Of a DNA stretch of 23,202 nucleotides, positions 1 to 6,569 are shown piece by piece. This DNA comes from Clostridiales bacterium. GTDB lineage: Bacteria; Bacillota; Clostridia; Christensenellales; UBA1242. The stretch lies in contig DMLH01000073.1 of the NCBI GenBank assembly GCA_003453435.1, positions 1 to 23,202 on the forward strand. Direction: 5' to 3'. The notes under the pieces were generated by a model, which ran no database searches, was not told the DNA's origin, and was given only the letters and a program-made list of their open reading frames with translations. The stretch's first letter is position 1. Each line of letters starts with the position of its first letter. A program made the translations under genes and the position numbers.

Positions 1-116
1 TTTCTGTATCTTGCAATAAAAGGGATTGTGCAACCTTCATCAATTAGCATAACAATGTTTTTTGAATGCTCTGGCGTTATGCCAAGTTCCAAAGCAATTA
101 CTTCTGAATGTTCCAT
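1..116 (-). CDS. tex: Tex RNA-binding transcription accessory protein, N-terminal fragment
   Basis: The gene runs off the left edge of the window, so only the first 38 codons are visible. The peptide begins MEHSEVIALELGITPEHSKN and continues with a segment reading IDEGCTIPFIARYRK, which is the highly conserved N-terminal helix-turn-helix signature of Tex/YqgF-type S1 RNA-binding proteins (usually about 720 residues). Tex is a cytoplasmic nucleic-acid-binding protein linked to transcription and RNA metabolism. A GAGGT sequence lies about 13 bases before the ATG, rather far for a Shine-Dalgarno site. The upstream DNA (117-233) is very AT-rich and I could not choose one promoter in it. The identification rests on the N-terminal motif only. 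Confidence 0.85.
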   Translation of the reverse strand, partial: MEHSEVIALELGITPEHSKNIVMLIDEGCTIPFIARYR

Positions 117-233
117 TTTTTTTTGAATACCTCGTTTGAATAATTTTTCATAATTTTTGCTAAATTACGATATGTATATATATTATCACAAAATGCCAAA
201 ATTAAAAAGCGTTTGAGTTTTAAAATTTAAATA

Positions 234-260
234 ATAAAAAAACCACAAGCAAAACTTGTG
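234..260 (-). terminator. Rho-independent terminator of the CYTH-like gene
   Basis: On the minus strand CACAAG, a 5-base loop and CTTGTG form a 6-bp stem followed by GG and seven T. It lies 19 bases past the stop codon of the CYTH-like gene and separates it from tex. Confidence 0.75.
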
Positions 261-278
261 ATTTATAAATATGTGAAA

Positions 279-950
279 TCAAAACTCGTATCTAAAAACT
301 CTTTTACCGGCTTCAAATTTTGTTTCGCCCATGTCTGTAATTTCAACTTTTTGCTCTAACGCAAAACAAAATCTTTCAAAAGCAGTTTTATTTGCTATAT
401 CATTTACGCAATTCATTTTAATTTCCAAAATACTATCTGGTATTTTATATCTTTTGGTATTAAATACAACAGAGTCAAAGTTAACAATGCCTGAAAAGCC
501 TGTGTTATTAAAAATTTCAAGTTGAAGCCTGTTTGTTGTAATGTACATAAAAACTTTCAAACTTTTAAGCATACGTGCAATGTCGGCATCCATTCTGTGA
601 GTGTACATATCTTGCAATTTGTCTTCCAGGAACAAAATATATTCGTTGCTGTCTTGAATTTTGTCGCCATAGTGCATATCCATTTCAAATTCGCGCCTAA
701 CACCGTTATTTTTACAAACAATACTTAAAATTTGTTTATTATTGTCAATAACTCTAACCCTTATGCTGGCATCCAATGTTTCAAGCAATTTGTCTGGCGT
801 TTCATAAAAATAGTCCACAATTTCAATTTGCTTTGCACTTTTTGTTGCTATGTTTGGCATAAGCCTAATTAATTCATCAAGCCTAACCATATCTTTAGGT
901 TTAACATAATACGTTTTTTGGATTAATTTTTTAATTTCTAAATTTTCCAT
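279..950 (-). CDS. CYTH-like domain protein (triphosphate tunnel fold)
   Basis: This 223-residue protein carries the hallmarks of the CYTH/triphosphate-tunnel superfamily (adenylate cyclase CyaB, thiamine triphosphatase, polyphosphate polymerase relatives). VDYFYETP (residues 45-52) and RVR (64-66) match the first strands, followed by an E-x-E strand near 87-89, R141, E176-x-K178 and a terminal K211 with the FEAGK segment. The usual ExExK metal-binding start appears as N3-L-E5-I-K7, missing the first acidic residue. Family members bind organic or inorganic triphosphates with divalent metal; the substrate here cannot be told. It has its own promoter and terminator and is divergent from the MazG-like gene. 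There is no Shine-Dalgarno site before the ATG, but a -10-like box ends 6 bases upstream. Confidence 0.7.
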   Translation of the reverse strand: MENLEIKKLIQKTYYVKPKDMVRLDELIRLMPNIATKSAKQIEIVDYFYETPDKLLETLDASIRVRVIDNNKQILSIVCKNNGVRREFEMDMHYGDKIQDSNEYILFLEDKLQDMYTHRMDADIARMLKSLKVFMYITTNRLQLEIFNNTGFSGIVNFDSVVFNTKRYKIPDSILEIKMNCVNDIANKTAFERFCFALEQKVEITDMGETKFEAGKRVFRYEF

Positions 951-956
951 AATTAT

Positions 957-985
957 ATTTTATATTGTATTTAATATTTTTGCAA
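957..985 (-). promoter_or_regulatory. Predicted promoter of the CYTH-like gene
   Basis: On the minus strand TTGCAA (980-985) and TAAAAT (957-962) are separated by 17 bases. The -10 ends 6 bases before the ATG at 950, which predicts a leaderless transcript. Confidence 0.5.
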
Positions 986-999
986 CCAAATTAAGCAAT

Positions 1000-1017
1000 T
1001 AATTGTTTTAACAATTA
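1000..1017. repeat. Inverted repeat upstream of the MazG-like promoter
   Basis: TAATTGTT, TT, AACAATTA: perfect 8-bp arms with a 2-base spacer, ending 3 bases upstream of the -35 box at 1021. It lies in the divergent region between the CYTH-like and MazG-like promoters and could be an operator, although AT-rich DNA produces such repeats by chance. Confidence 0.4.
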
Positions 1018-1020
1018 TTA

Positions 1021-1048
1021 TTGATATTATGCTAAAAGATGATATAAT
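1021..1048 (+). promoter_or_regulatory. Promoter of the MazG-like gene
   Basis: TTGATA (1021-1026) and TATAAT (1043-1048) with a 16-base spacer and an extended -10 TGA in front of TATAAT. Transcription would begin near 1055, downstream of the ATG at 1029, so it rules out that codon and fixes the start at 1071. Confidence 0.75.
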
Positions 1049-1070
1049 ACTAATATACAAAGGAGAAGTT

Positions 1071-1388
1071 ATGAAAATTGATTTGGATGAAAAGCAAAAA
1101 GAGGTTATTCAAAATAAAATAAATCATGGTTGGGCTCTTAACAAAATACCGGAGGAGTTTTGCTATTTGTATGGCGAAGTAAGTGAGGCATATGACGCTT
1201 GGCTTAAAGGAAAGGAGGACTTAGGCTCCGAACTTGCTGATGTGGCTTTATATTTGCTTGGCATAAGCGAAATGCTTGGGTTTTCACTTGCTGAGGAAAT
1301 TGAAAAAAAGATTGAAATAAATAAACATCGTAAATATGTTAAAGTTGACGGTGTTGTTGTTAAAATTGATGACAGGGAAGGTAAGTAA
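1071..1388 (+). CDS. MazG-like nucleotide pyrophosphohydrolase
   Basis: A 105-residue all-alpha protein with the MazG/dUTPase-alpha metal-binding pattern: E36-x-x-E39 (GEVSEAYDAW) followed by E54-x-x-D57 (SELADVALYLLG). Such small MazG-like enzymes hydrolyse (d)NTPs to monophosphate and pyrophosphate and usually work as house-cleaning enzymes; the exact substrate is unknown. The start at 1071 is chosen because AAGGAG lies at 1060-1065 and the promoter -10 at 1043-1048 leaves the upstream in-frame ATG (1029) untranscribed. It is a single-gene unit whose stop codon is part of its terminator hairpin. Confidence 0.8.
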   Translation: MKIDLDEKQKEVIQNKINHGWALNKIPEEFCYLYGEVSEAYDAWLKGKEDLGSELADVALYLLGISEMLGFSLAEEIEKKIEINKHRKYVKVDGVVVKIDDREGK

Positions 1389-1410
1389 TGCAATGCATTG
1401 CTTATTTTTT
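1382..1410 (+). terminator. Rho-independent terminator of the MazG-like gene
   Basis: TAAGTAATG, 5-base loop, CATTGCTTA: a 9-bp stem with one T-G wobble, followed by six T. The stem includes the TAA stop codon. Confidence 0.75.
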
Positions 1411-1472
1411 ATAAAATGAAAAGTGTAAATTTTTTAAAAATAAAAATAATATAAATTGGGTTTTTGAAAAAT

Positions 1473-1501
1473 AAAAATAGGTAAGGTGATTCCTTACCTA
1501 T
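1473..1501 (-). terminator. Rho-independent terminator of the SLOG-family gene
   Basis: On the minus strand ATAGGTAAGG, 5-base loop and CCTTACCTAT form a 10-bp stem followed by TTTTATTTTT-like sequence. It lies 85 bases beyond the SLOG gene stop and ends that transcript in the convergent space with the MazG-like gene. Confidence 0.75.
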
Positions 1502-1502
1502 G

Positions 1503-1533
1503 TGCAAAGAAGCAAAATAATTTGCTATTTGCA
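1503..1533 (-). other. Nested hairpin in the SLOG gene 3' untranslated region
   Basis: TGCAAA-ga-AGCAAA-ataa-TTTGCT-a-TTTGCA (plus-strand reading) gives 6+6 bp of stem with a small internal loop. It stands between the SLOG stop codon and the terminator, so the predicted mRNA ends in two successive stem-loops. Function unknown; it could protect the 3' end. Confidence 0.4.
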
Positions 1534-1585
1534 TTATTATATTGTGCATTTAAAATATAATTATTCAAAATAAAGCATTACTAAT

Positions 1586-2056
1586 TTATTTATATATGTT
1601 AATAATTTTAATATTCTTTTTAATTGCATATTTTAATGTGGCACAAGCACCACCACTTTTTTTGTTTGGATTAATATAACAAATAAGTGTGTCGTTATTA
1701 TCAATCATCTTTTTATTGCTTTCTATTATTCTCTTTTTAAAATGTTCTTCTTCTATATTATACATAATTGTTTTAACATCTTTATATGGAGTAAAGTATT
1801 CTATTCCCCACTCGTCATTGTAAAGAATTTGTTTTTTAATTTGATTTAAACTTGTTATAACTACGTTAATTTCAATATCATTATATTTTTTTGATAATTC
1901 TTTGCAGTAATAAAGTGCATACTCATCAAATTTGCCGTGAGTACCTATGGTGAAACAACTAGCGCCAGATAAAATTTCTTTTTCTATTGCATCTTTTAGT
2001 TCAGTGTTTTCATTAACAAAATCTCTATGACCTATAAAACATACGTGTTTACTCAT
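1586..2056 (-). CDS. SLOG-family protein (DUF1273/YpsA-like)
   Basis: A 156-residue protein with the features of the DUF1273/YpsA branch of the SLOG (SMF/DprA-LOG) Rossmann-fold superfamily: the N-terminal CFIGHRDF (residues 6-13, GHR motif), a GxHGxFD segment (FTIGTHGKFDEYAL), and a C-terminal CYINPNKKSGGACATLKYA segment. SLOG domains bind nucleotides or nucleotide-derived ligands; the ligand here is unknown. I start at 2056, where the GHR motif sits at the usual distance from the N-terminus. An upstream in-frame ATG (2095) lies inside the inverted repeat. Neither start has a Shine-Dalgarno site; TATACT ends 6 bases before 2056. It is divergent from the XRE gene and probably under its control. 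Confidence 0.75.
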   Translation of the reverse strand: MSKHVCFIGHRDFVNENTELKDAIEKEILSGASCFTIGTHGKFDEYALYYCKELSKKYNDIEINVVITSLNQIKKQILYNDEWGIEYFTPYKDVKTIMYNIEEEHFKKRIIESNKKMIDNNDTLICYINPNKKSGGACATLKYAIKKNIKIINIYK

Positions 2057-2062
2057 ATTATA

Positions 2063-2091
2063 AGTATAACACAATATGAGAGATATGTCTC
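2063..2091 (-). promoter_or_regulatory. Predicted promoter of the SLOG-family gene
   Basis: On the minus strand GAGACA (2086-2091, four matches to TTGACA) and TATACT (2063-2068) are spaced by 17 bases. The -35 and spacer lie within the inverted repeat at 2073-2098, as expected for a repressed promoter. Confidence 0.45.
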
Positions 2092-2098
2092 TCATATT
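2073..2098. promoter_or_regulatory. Perfect inverted repeat, likely operator of the XRE regulator
   Basis: AATATGAGAGA, TATG, TCTCTCATATT: perfect 11-bp arms around a 4-base centre, between two divergent genes. A half-site (TATCTCTC, 2132-2139) recurs inside the spacer of the XRE gene promoter. This suggests the XRE protein represses the SLOG gene through the full site and itself through the half-site. Confidence 0.6.
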
Positions 2099-2119
2099 TT
2101 ATAAATTGTTTTGTTAAAA

Positions 2120-2148
2120 TTATAGAAATTATATCTCTCGGGGATAAT
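2120..2148 (+). promoter_or_regulatory. Possible promoter of the XRE regulator
   Basis: GATAAT (2143-2148) ends 6 bases before the ATG at 2155. The -35 at 17-base spacing is poor (TTATAG, 2120-2125). The operator half-site TATCTCTC (2132-2139) is in the spacer. Confidence 0.35.
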
Positions 2149-2154
2149 AAAAGT

Positions 2155-2400
2155 ATGAAATTAGAGCAAGCAATAACAAAAAGAATTTTTGATTTATGTC
2201 ATGAAAGAGAAATATCGCCTAACAAATTAGCATCTATGGCGGGTTTACCATCTGCAACAATAAGATGTATTTTTTATGGTAGAAGTAAAAATCCAGGTAG
2301 CAGAACGATTCTTGATATTTGCGAGGCATTAGATATTTCAATATTTGATTTCTTCAATGATGAAATATTTAAATCAAAAGATATTGAAGGTTCATATTGA
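2155..2400 (+). CDS. XRE-family helix-turn-helix regulator
   Basis: An 81-residue protein that is almost entirely one Cro/C1-type helix-turn-helix domain: ITKRIFDLCHEREISPNKLA (helix 1-2), a recognition segment near ATIRCIFYGRSKNP, and the ICEALDISIFDFFND end typical of small Firmicutes XRE regulators. It has no extra sensor domain. It is divergent from the SLOG gene across a perfect inverted repeat, so it is probably a local repressor. The start lacks a clear Shine-Dalgarno site (only GGGGAT 10 bases off), and a -10-like GATAAT ends 6 bases upstream. Its C-terminal end closely resembles the XRE remnant at 19694-19882. Confidence 0.85.
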   Translation: MKLEQAITKRIFDLCHEREISPNKLASMAGLPSATIRCIFYGRSKNPGSRTILDICEALDISIFDFFNDEIFKSKDIEGSY

Positions 2401-2401
2401 T

Positions 2402-2437
2402 AAAAAATAGGCAACTAATGAATAGTAGCCTATTTTT
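2402..2437. terminator. Bidirectional terminator between XRE and mnmG
   Basis: AATAGGC-A-ACTA-loop-TAGT-A-GCCTATT forms a hairpin of 7+4 bp with a run of T on either strand (TTTTT on plus, six T on minus). It serves the convergent XRE and mnmG genes. Confidence 0.8.
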
Positions 2438-2439
2438 AT

Positions 2440-4326
2440 TTATAACATCTTTTTACTTTTTAAATAAACTGTCAAAACGGCAATGTCGGCTGGGCTAACA
2501 CCACTAATTCGACTTGCTTGCCCCATGTTTAAGGGTTTAACTTTGTTTAACTTTTCCCTGGCTTCTAGCCTAAGGCCTAAAATAGTGGAGTAGTCAAAGT
2601 TTTGTGGCAAAACAATTTTTTCCTGCCTTTTTGCATCTTCAATTTGAACTTGTTCTTTTTCAATGTAGCCTTCATATTTTGTTTGAATTGTAATTTCTTG
2701 CAAAATTTCGTCGTTAAAATTTCTAAAAACACCTATTGCGTCTTTAAGCATTTTGGCAGTTACACTTGTTCGCTTCAAAAGGTTTTTTACACTTGCTCCT
2801 GTTTGGAGTGGTGCTTCGTTAACACCTTCAAGCATTTCGTTAATGCTTTTGCTTGGCGCAACAATTTTAACAAGTTCTTTTTCGGCTCTTTTTAAATCTT
2901 TTTGCTTTTTTAGGAATATTTTATATCTTTCGTCGTCAACAAGTCCAATGCTTCTGCCAATTTCTGTCAGCCTTAAATCACAGTTATCTTGCCTTAAATG
3001 AAGCCTGTATTCAGCCCTGCTTGTTAGCATACGATATGGCTCATCGGTGCCCTTTGTAACAAGGTCATCAATTAAAACGCCAATAAACGCCTCATCTCTT
3101 TTAAGCACAAGTTGCTCCTTACCTCTAATTTTAAGGCTTGCATTTATTCCTGCAATCAGCCCTTGACAACCCGCTTCTTCGTAGCCACTAGTTCCATTTA
3201 TTTGACCAGCGCAATATATGCCATCAATGTTTTTATATTCAAGTGTAGGGTATAGTTGCAAACTGTTAATGCAATCATACTCAATAGCATAGGCGTCTCG
3301 CATAATTTTTGCATTTTCTAGTCCTGCTATGCTGTGTAGCATTTCTTTTTGAACATCTGTTGGCAAACTGGTGGATAAACCTTGAACGTAAGTTTCTTTT
3401 GTGTCTAATCCCTCTGGTTCCAAAAATAACTGGTGACGCTCTTTGTCTTTAAATCTAACAATTTTAGTTTCAATACTAGGGCAGTACCTAGGGCCAACGC
3501 CCGTAATAAGACCACTATAAATTGGGCTATCTTTGATATTGTCCATAATAATTTTGTGAGTGTTTAAGTTGGTGTATGTTAAATAGCACACTGCTTTGTT
3601 TTTTGGCTGTTTTTTTGTGAGCCTTGAAAATGGCAAAATGTTTTCATCGCCGTATTGAATCTCTAAGCCGCTTGTGTCAACGGTGTCAAAGTTAACCCTT
3701 GTTGGCGTACCCGTTTTAAATCTAAAAATTTCAAAGCCACATTTAATTAAACTTTTTGTTAATTTATTTGCCCTTTTAAAACCATTAGGCCCTGTCTCTT
3801 CAACGTGGTTTCCAATAATAATGTTGCTTTTTAAATAAACACCAGTGCATAGAACAACTGCCTTACAATAATATGCCTCATTAAGTTCTGTTTTAACTCC
3901 ATAAATTTTGCCATTTTTGTGCAAAATTTCTGTTACTTCTGCTTGCTTAATGTCTAAATTCGGTGTGTTTTCCAAAACTTTTTTCATCTCTTGATGATAC
4001 ATTGTCTTATCTTCTTGTGCTCTTAAGGATTGCACTGCTGGGCCCTTGCTTGTGTTAAGCATACGCATAAGTATTGCACACCTGTCTGCCATTTTGCCCA
4101 TTTCGCCACCAAGTGCATCAATTTCACCAACAATTTGACCTTTTGCTGTTCCGCCAATACTTGGGTTGCACGCCAAAAAACCTATGCTATCTAAACTTAG
4201 GGTTAGCATAATTGTTTTTATTCCTGTTCGGGCTAAAGCAAGTGCCGCTTCACAACCTGCATGGCCAGCGCCCACAACAACTGCGTCGTAATCTTTAATG
4301 ATATTTTGTCTCATATTAACTTCCAT
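2440..4326 (-). CDS. mnmG: tRNA uridine-5-carboxymethylaminomethyl modification enzyme MnmG
   Basis: The 628-residue length fits the family (about 620-630). MnmG (GidA) is the FAD-dependent partner of MnmE; the complex installs the (carboxymethyl)aminomethyl group on wobble U34 of certain tRNAs in the cytoplasm. Visible signatures are the dinucleotide-binding GAGHAGCEAA (residues 19-28), the GFLACNPSIGG segment, KTGTPTRV, and the late GTSGYEEAGCQGLIAG motif. The first ATG (4326) has no Shine-Dalgarno site. The in-frame ATG at 4314 has GGAAG 6 bases before it, so the true protein may be 624 residues. Unlike the usual Firmicutes arrangement, a GNAT-like gene separates it from mnmE, and rsmG does not follow. 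Confidence 0.97.
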   Translation of the reverse strand: MEVNMRQNIIKDYDAVVVGAGHAGCEAALALARTGIKTIMLTLSLDSIGFLACNPSIGGTAKGQIVGEIDALGGEMGKMADRCAILMRMLNTSKGPAVQSLRAQEDKTMYHQEMKKVLENTPNLDIKQAEVTEILHKNGKIYGVKTELNEAYYCKAVVLCTGVYLKSNIIIGNHVEETGPNGFKRANKLTKSLIKCGFEIFRFKTGTPTRVNFDTVDTSGLEIQYGDENILPFSRLTKKQPKNKAVCYLTYTNLNTHKIIMDNIKDSPIYSGLITGVGPRYCPSIETKIVRFKDKERHQLFLEPEGLDTKETYVQGLSTSLPTDVQKEMLHSIAGLENAKIMRDAYAIEYDCINSLQLYPTLEYKNIDGIYCAGQINGTSGYEEAGCQGLIAGINASLKIRGKEQLVLKRDEAFIGVLIDDLVTKGTDEPYRMLTSRAEYRLHLRQDNCDLRLTEIGRSIGLVDDERYKIFLKKQKDLKRAEKELVKIVAPSKSINEMLEGVNEAPLQTGASVKNLLKRTSVTAKMLKDAIGVFRNFNDEILQEITIQTKYEGYIEKEQVQIEDAKRQEKIVLPQNFDYSTILGLRLEAREKLNKVKPLNMGQASRISGVSPADIAVLTVYLKSKKML

Positions 4327-4328
4327 TA

Positions 4329-4350
4329 AAGCACTTAATTTTTAATGCTT
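4329..4350 (-). other. Hairpin in the mnmG leader
   Basis: On the minus strand AAGCATTAA and TTAAGTGCTT form a 9-bp stem (one T-G wobble) with a 4-base loop, ending 2 bases before the first mnmG ATG. It leaves the second ATG (4314) and its GGAAG exposed, supporting 4314 as a possible start. Confidence 0.4.
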
Positions 4351-4371
4351 TGATATAAAAAATGCCATGTA

Positions 4372-4400
4372 ATTATAGCACTTTTATTTTTATGTGTAAA
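4372..4400 (-). promoter_or_regulatory. mnmG: Promoter of mnmG
   Basis: On the minus strand TTTACA (4395-4400) and TATAAT (4372-4377) are spaced by 17 bases, with an extended -10 TGC. It gives mnmG transcription independent of mnmE, with a leader of about 40 bases. Confidence 0.75.
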
Positions 4401-4430
4401 TATTTTGCAGGATTAATTCTAATTTTCTTA

Positions 4431-4463
4431 AATAAAAATGTAAGGGCCTTGCAATCATTACAT
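4431..4463 (-). terminator. Weak terminator after the GNAT-like gene
   Basis: On the minus strand ATGTAA ... TTACAT makes a 6-bp stem with a 14-base loop, followed by TTTTTATTT. It begins at the stop codon of the GNAT-like gene. The large loop makes it weaker than the others here. Confidence 0.45.
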
Positions 4464-5095
4464 CATTTTTTTATATATTCATGAGCTACATAGTAGTTAT
4501 CAAATATTTTGATTTGCCTAATTTTTTTATTGGATGCAATCATAAATACATGATATGGTACTCCATAATATTGTGTGAAATTACGAACAAATTCATCGCC
4601 ATAGTATTCTATCATATCATTTCGATCATCCTTAGTTTTGGCACATATTTGAAATCCGAGATCCTCATATAATTTAATCAGTTTTGACTCACTTAAATTG
4701 CCCGTACAAAAACATTCTAATTTAGTGGCATATTGATTTATTACTTTTTTAACGCTTTGCAAAAATCCTTTGCAATTAAGATTTGAGAAAAGTGAAGTAA
4801 GCCATCCATCATTTGATACAGCAAAACCAGCAAGCCCATTATTGGTCAAAAAGCATCTGCAATTTGCATAATCATTAACATCGGCAGGCGATGTGTAGTC
4901 TCCATGATATAAGTATTTTCTGTTTTGTGCGAATACTTTACTAAATAATGACGGCTCAACTTCTAGTAAGCAGATTTTATTATTGTTTTCCAGCGTTAAA
5001 GTTTCAATAATTTCTTTACTTTCAGAGATGATTGTGTTAATTTTTTTTGCAATGTATTTTGGAATATTAATTCTTTTGTGCCAATAGTTTTTCAT
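4463..5095 (-). CDS. GNAT-like acetyltransferase-fold protein
   Basis: A 210-residue protein without a confident family name. Its second half reads like a GNAT fold: NNGLAGFAVSNDGWLTSLF (strands 2-4), GFLQSVKKVINQYA (helix), KLECFCTGN and LIKLYEDLGFQICAKT (the late helix and strand, where GNATs read Y-x-x-x-GF). The catalytic residue and substrate are not evident. The start at 5095 is chosen because GGGGA lies 8 bases upstream, within the end of mnmE, and only 2 bases separate mnmE's stop from this ATG. An earlier in-frame ATG (5113) would overlap mnmE. It is therefore co-transcribed and probably translationally coupled with mnmE, although it has no known part in tRNA modification. Confidence 0.6.
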   Translation of the reverse strand: MKNYWHKRINIPKYIAKKINTIISESKEIIETLTLENNNKICLLEVEPSLFSKVFAQNRKYLYHGDYTSPADVNDYANCRCFLTNNGLAGFAVSNDGWLTSLFSNLNCKGFLQSVKKVINQYATKLECFCTGNLSESKLIKLYEDLGFQICAKTKDDRNDMIEYYGDEFVRNFTQYYGVPYHVFMIASNKKIRQIKIFDNYYVAHEYIKK

Positions 5096-5097
5096 AT

Positions 5098-6438
5098 TTA
5101 TTTCCCCAAACAAAATTTTGAGAATATAGTGTTAATAATTTCTTGATTGTTCACAACACCTGTAATTTCACCTAAACTTAACCATGCGGCCTTTATATCT
5201 GTTGCAACCAAATCAAGCGAGGTACCCAATTCAATTTCTTTTATTGCACTAATAATACTTTTATTGGCTTCTTTCAAAGCACTTATATGTCTTGTGTTTG
5301 TTATAATAAGTCCACCATTCAACATATTTTTGTCTACAATCAAATTGTATATGTCCTCTTTAAGTGCCATAACACGTTCATTACGCATTGCACTTATTTC
5401 AATCATTTGGTCAAATGTTCGATTTATTTTTTTTGGTAGATCTATTTTGTTTACTACATAAAGTACAATTTTATCTTTAACCATTTTTAGTATTTTTTCA
5501 TCATCATTTTCAATTGGTTTGCTTCCGTCCAAAACCACTAAAATCAGGTCAGCACCTTTAACACTTTCCTCAGCACGCTCAATGCCAATTCTTTCAACAA
5601 TACTTTCTGTCTCTCTAATTCCTGCGGTGTCAATTACGTTAAAAGATAAGTTTTTGTATGTATAACTGTCTTCAACCATATCTCTTGTTGTGCCTGCAAT
5701 GTCTGTTACAATTGCTCTGCTAAACCCTACTAGTGCATTTAAAAGGCTACTTTTTCCGGCGTTCGGTTTTCCCAAAATTAAAATGTTAATTCCATTTTTA
5801 ACAAGTCTGCCGGTGTTTGCAGTGGCAAGTAATTCGTCAATTTTTTGTCTGCAAACTTCAAGTTCATCCTTAATTTCCTTTGAGGTTGAATAGTCAATAT
5901 CTTCTTCAGGATAGTCCAGTGCAACTTCTACTTTTGCTTCACAATTTGTTAATAAATTTTGTATGCTTTCAACCTGTTCTTTTAATTTACCAGTCATTAA
6001 GTTGTAGCCTGCTTTAACTGCTTCTTCACTTTGGGCGTTTATCATATCAATAATGCCTTCTGCGCTATCCAAACTCATTTTGCCATTAACAAAAGCTCTT
6101 TTGGTAAATTCTCCACTTTCAGCCAGCACTGCACCTTTTTCAAGCAATTCGTTTAAAATGCCATTTGCAATAATAATTCCGCCATGACACTGAATTTCAA
6201 CCATTTCTTCGCCGGTGTAAGAATATGGCTCCTTAAACCAAACAATCAAACCTTGTTCGTCAAAATTTTTTGTATGTATTTTGGTTAAGTACATTTTCCG
6301 TGCTTCCATTTTTTCAGTGTCAAAATCTACTATTTTTTGCAGTATTTTTTTGCTTTGGCATCCACTCATCCTAACAATACTAATTCCGCCATTGCCAATT
6401 GGAGTGCTAATTGCACATATTGTTTTATTTTTTTCCAT
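5098..6438 (-). CDS. mnmE: tRNA modification GTPase MnmE
   Basis: A 446-residue protein, close to the usual 450-460. MnmE (TrmE) is the GTP- and tetrahydrofolate-binding partner of MnmG in U34 modification of tRNA. The N-terminal folate-binding domain starts with ICAISTPIGNGGISIVRMSG; the G domain shows P-loop GKPNAGKSS (223-231), the AGTTRD switch (248-253), DTAG (270-273) and NKID; the protein ends with the catalytic C443-L-G-K446. A consensus promoter lies so close (-10 ends 9 bases before the ATG) that the leader should be about 3 bases or none, and no Shine-Dalgarno site is present. The downstream GNAT-like gene follows after 2 bases. Confidence 0.97.
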   Translation of the reverse strand: MEKNKTICAISTPIGNGGISIVRMSGCQSKKILQKIVDFDTEKMEARKMYLTKIHTKNFDEQGLIVWFKEPYSYTGEEMVEIQCHGGIIIANGILNELLEKGAVLAESGEFTKRAFVNGKMSLDSAEGIIDMINAQSEEAVKAGYNLMTGKLKEQVESIQNLLTNCEAKVEVALDYPEEDIDYSTSKEIKDELEVCRQKIDELLATANTGRLVKNGINILILGKPNAGKSSLLNALVGFSRAIVTDIAGTTRDMVEDSYTYKNLSFNVIDTAGIRETESIVERIGIERAEESVKGADLILVVLDGSKPIENDDEKILKMVKDKIVLYVVNKIDLPKKINRTFDQMIEISAMRNERVMALKEDIYNLIVDKNMLNGGLIITNTRHISALKEANKSIISAIKEIELGTSLDLVATDIKAAWLSLGEITGVVNNQEIINTIFSKFCLGK

Positions 6439-6447
6439 ATTGTTTTA

Positions 6448-6476
6448 ATTATATCATATATCAAAAATAATAGCAA
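6448..6476 (-). promoter_or_regulatory. mnmE: Promoter of mnmE
   Basis: On the minus strand TTGCTA (6471-6476) and TATAAT (6448-6453) are spaced by 17 bases with an extended -10 TGA. The -10 ends 9 bases before the ATG. Confidence 0.75.
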
Positions 6477-6511
6477 TTTGTTTATAATAAATTTTATTCC
6501 AGAAATTTTGT

Positions 6512-6556
6512 AAAAAAAAATACTGAATTAAGTTTTTTCTCAATTCAGTATTTTTT
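6512..6556. terminator. Terminator after the orphan membrane protein gene
   Basis: AATACTGAATT ... AATTCAGTATT forms an 11-bp stem, with nine A before it and six T after it, so it can work on both strands. It sits 14 bases past the stop of the minus-strand gene at 6570 and separates it from mnmE. Confidence 0.8.
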
Positions 6557-6569
6557 CTAGTTCGGCGTT

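Noticed and set aside
1029..1070. Upstream ATG of the MazG-like gene
   Set aside because: It lies inside the promoter (between the -35 and the -10); AAGGAG precedes the ATG at 1071.
3371..3380. GTGGATAAAC resembling a DnaA box near mnmG, which often lies near oriC
   Set aside because: A single imperfect match inside mnmG, with no cluster of boxes and no dnaA, rpmH or rsmG nearby.
2155..5095. Possible alternative genetic code (TGA as Trp) suggested by the AT-rich, Mollicutes-like composition
   Set aside because: The XRE and GNAT-like genes end in TGA at sensible places and tryptophans are TGG.
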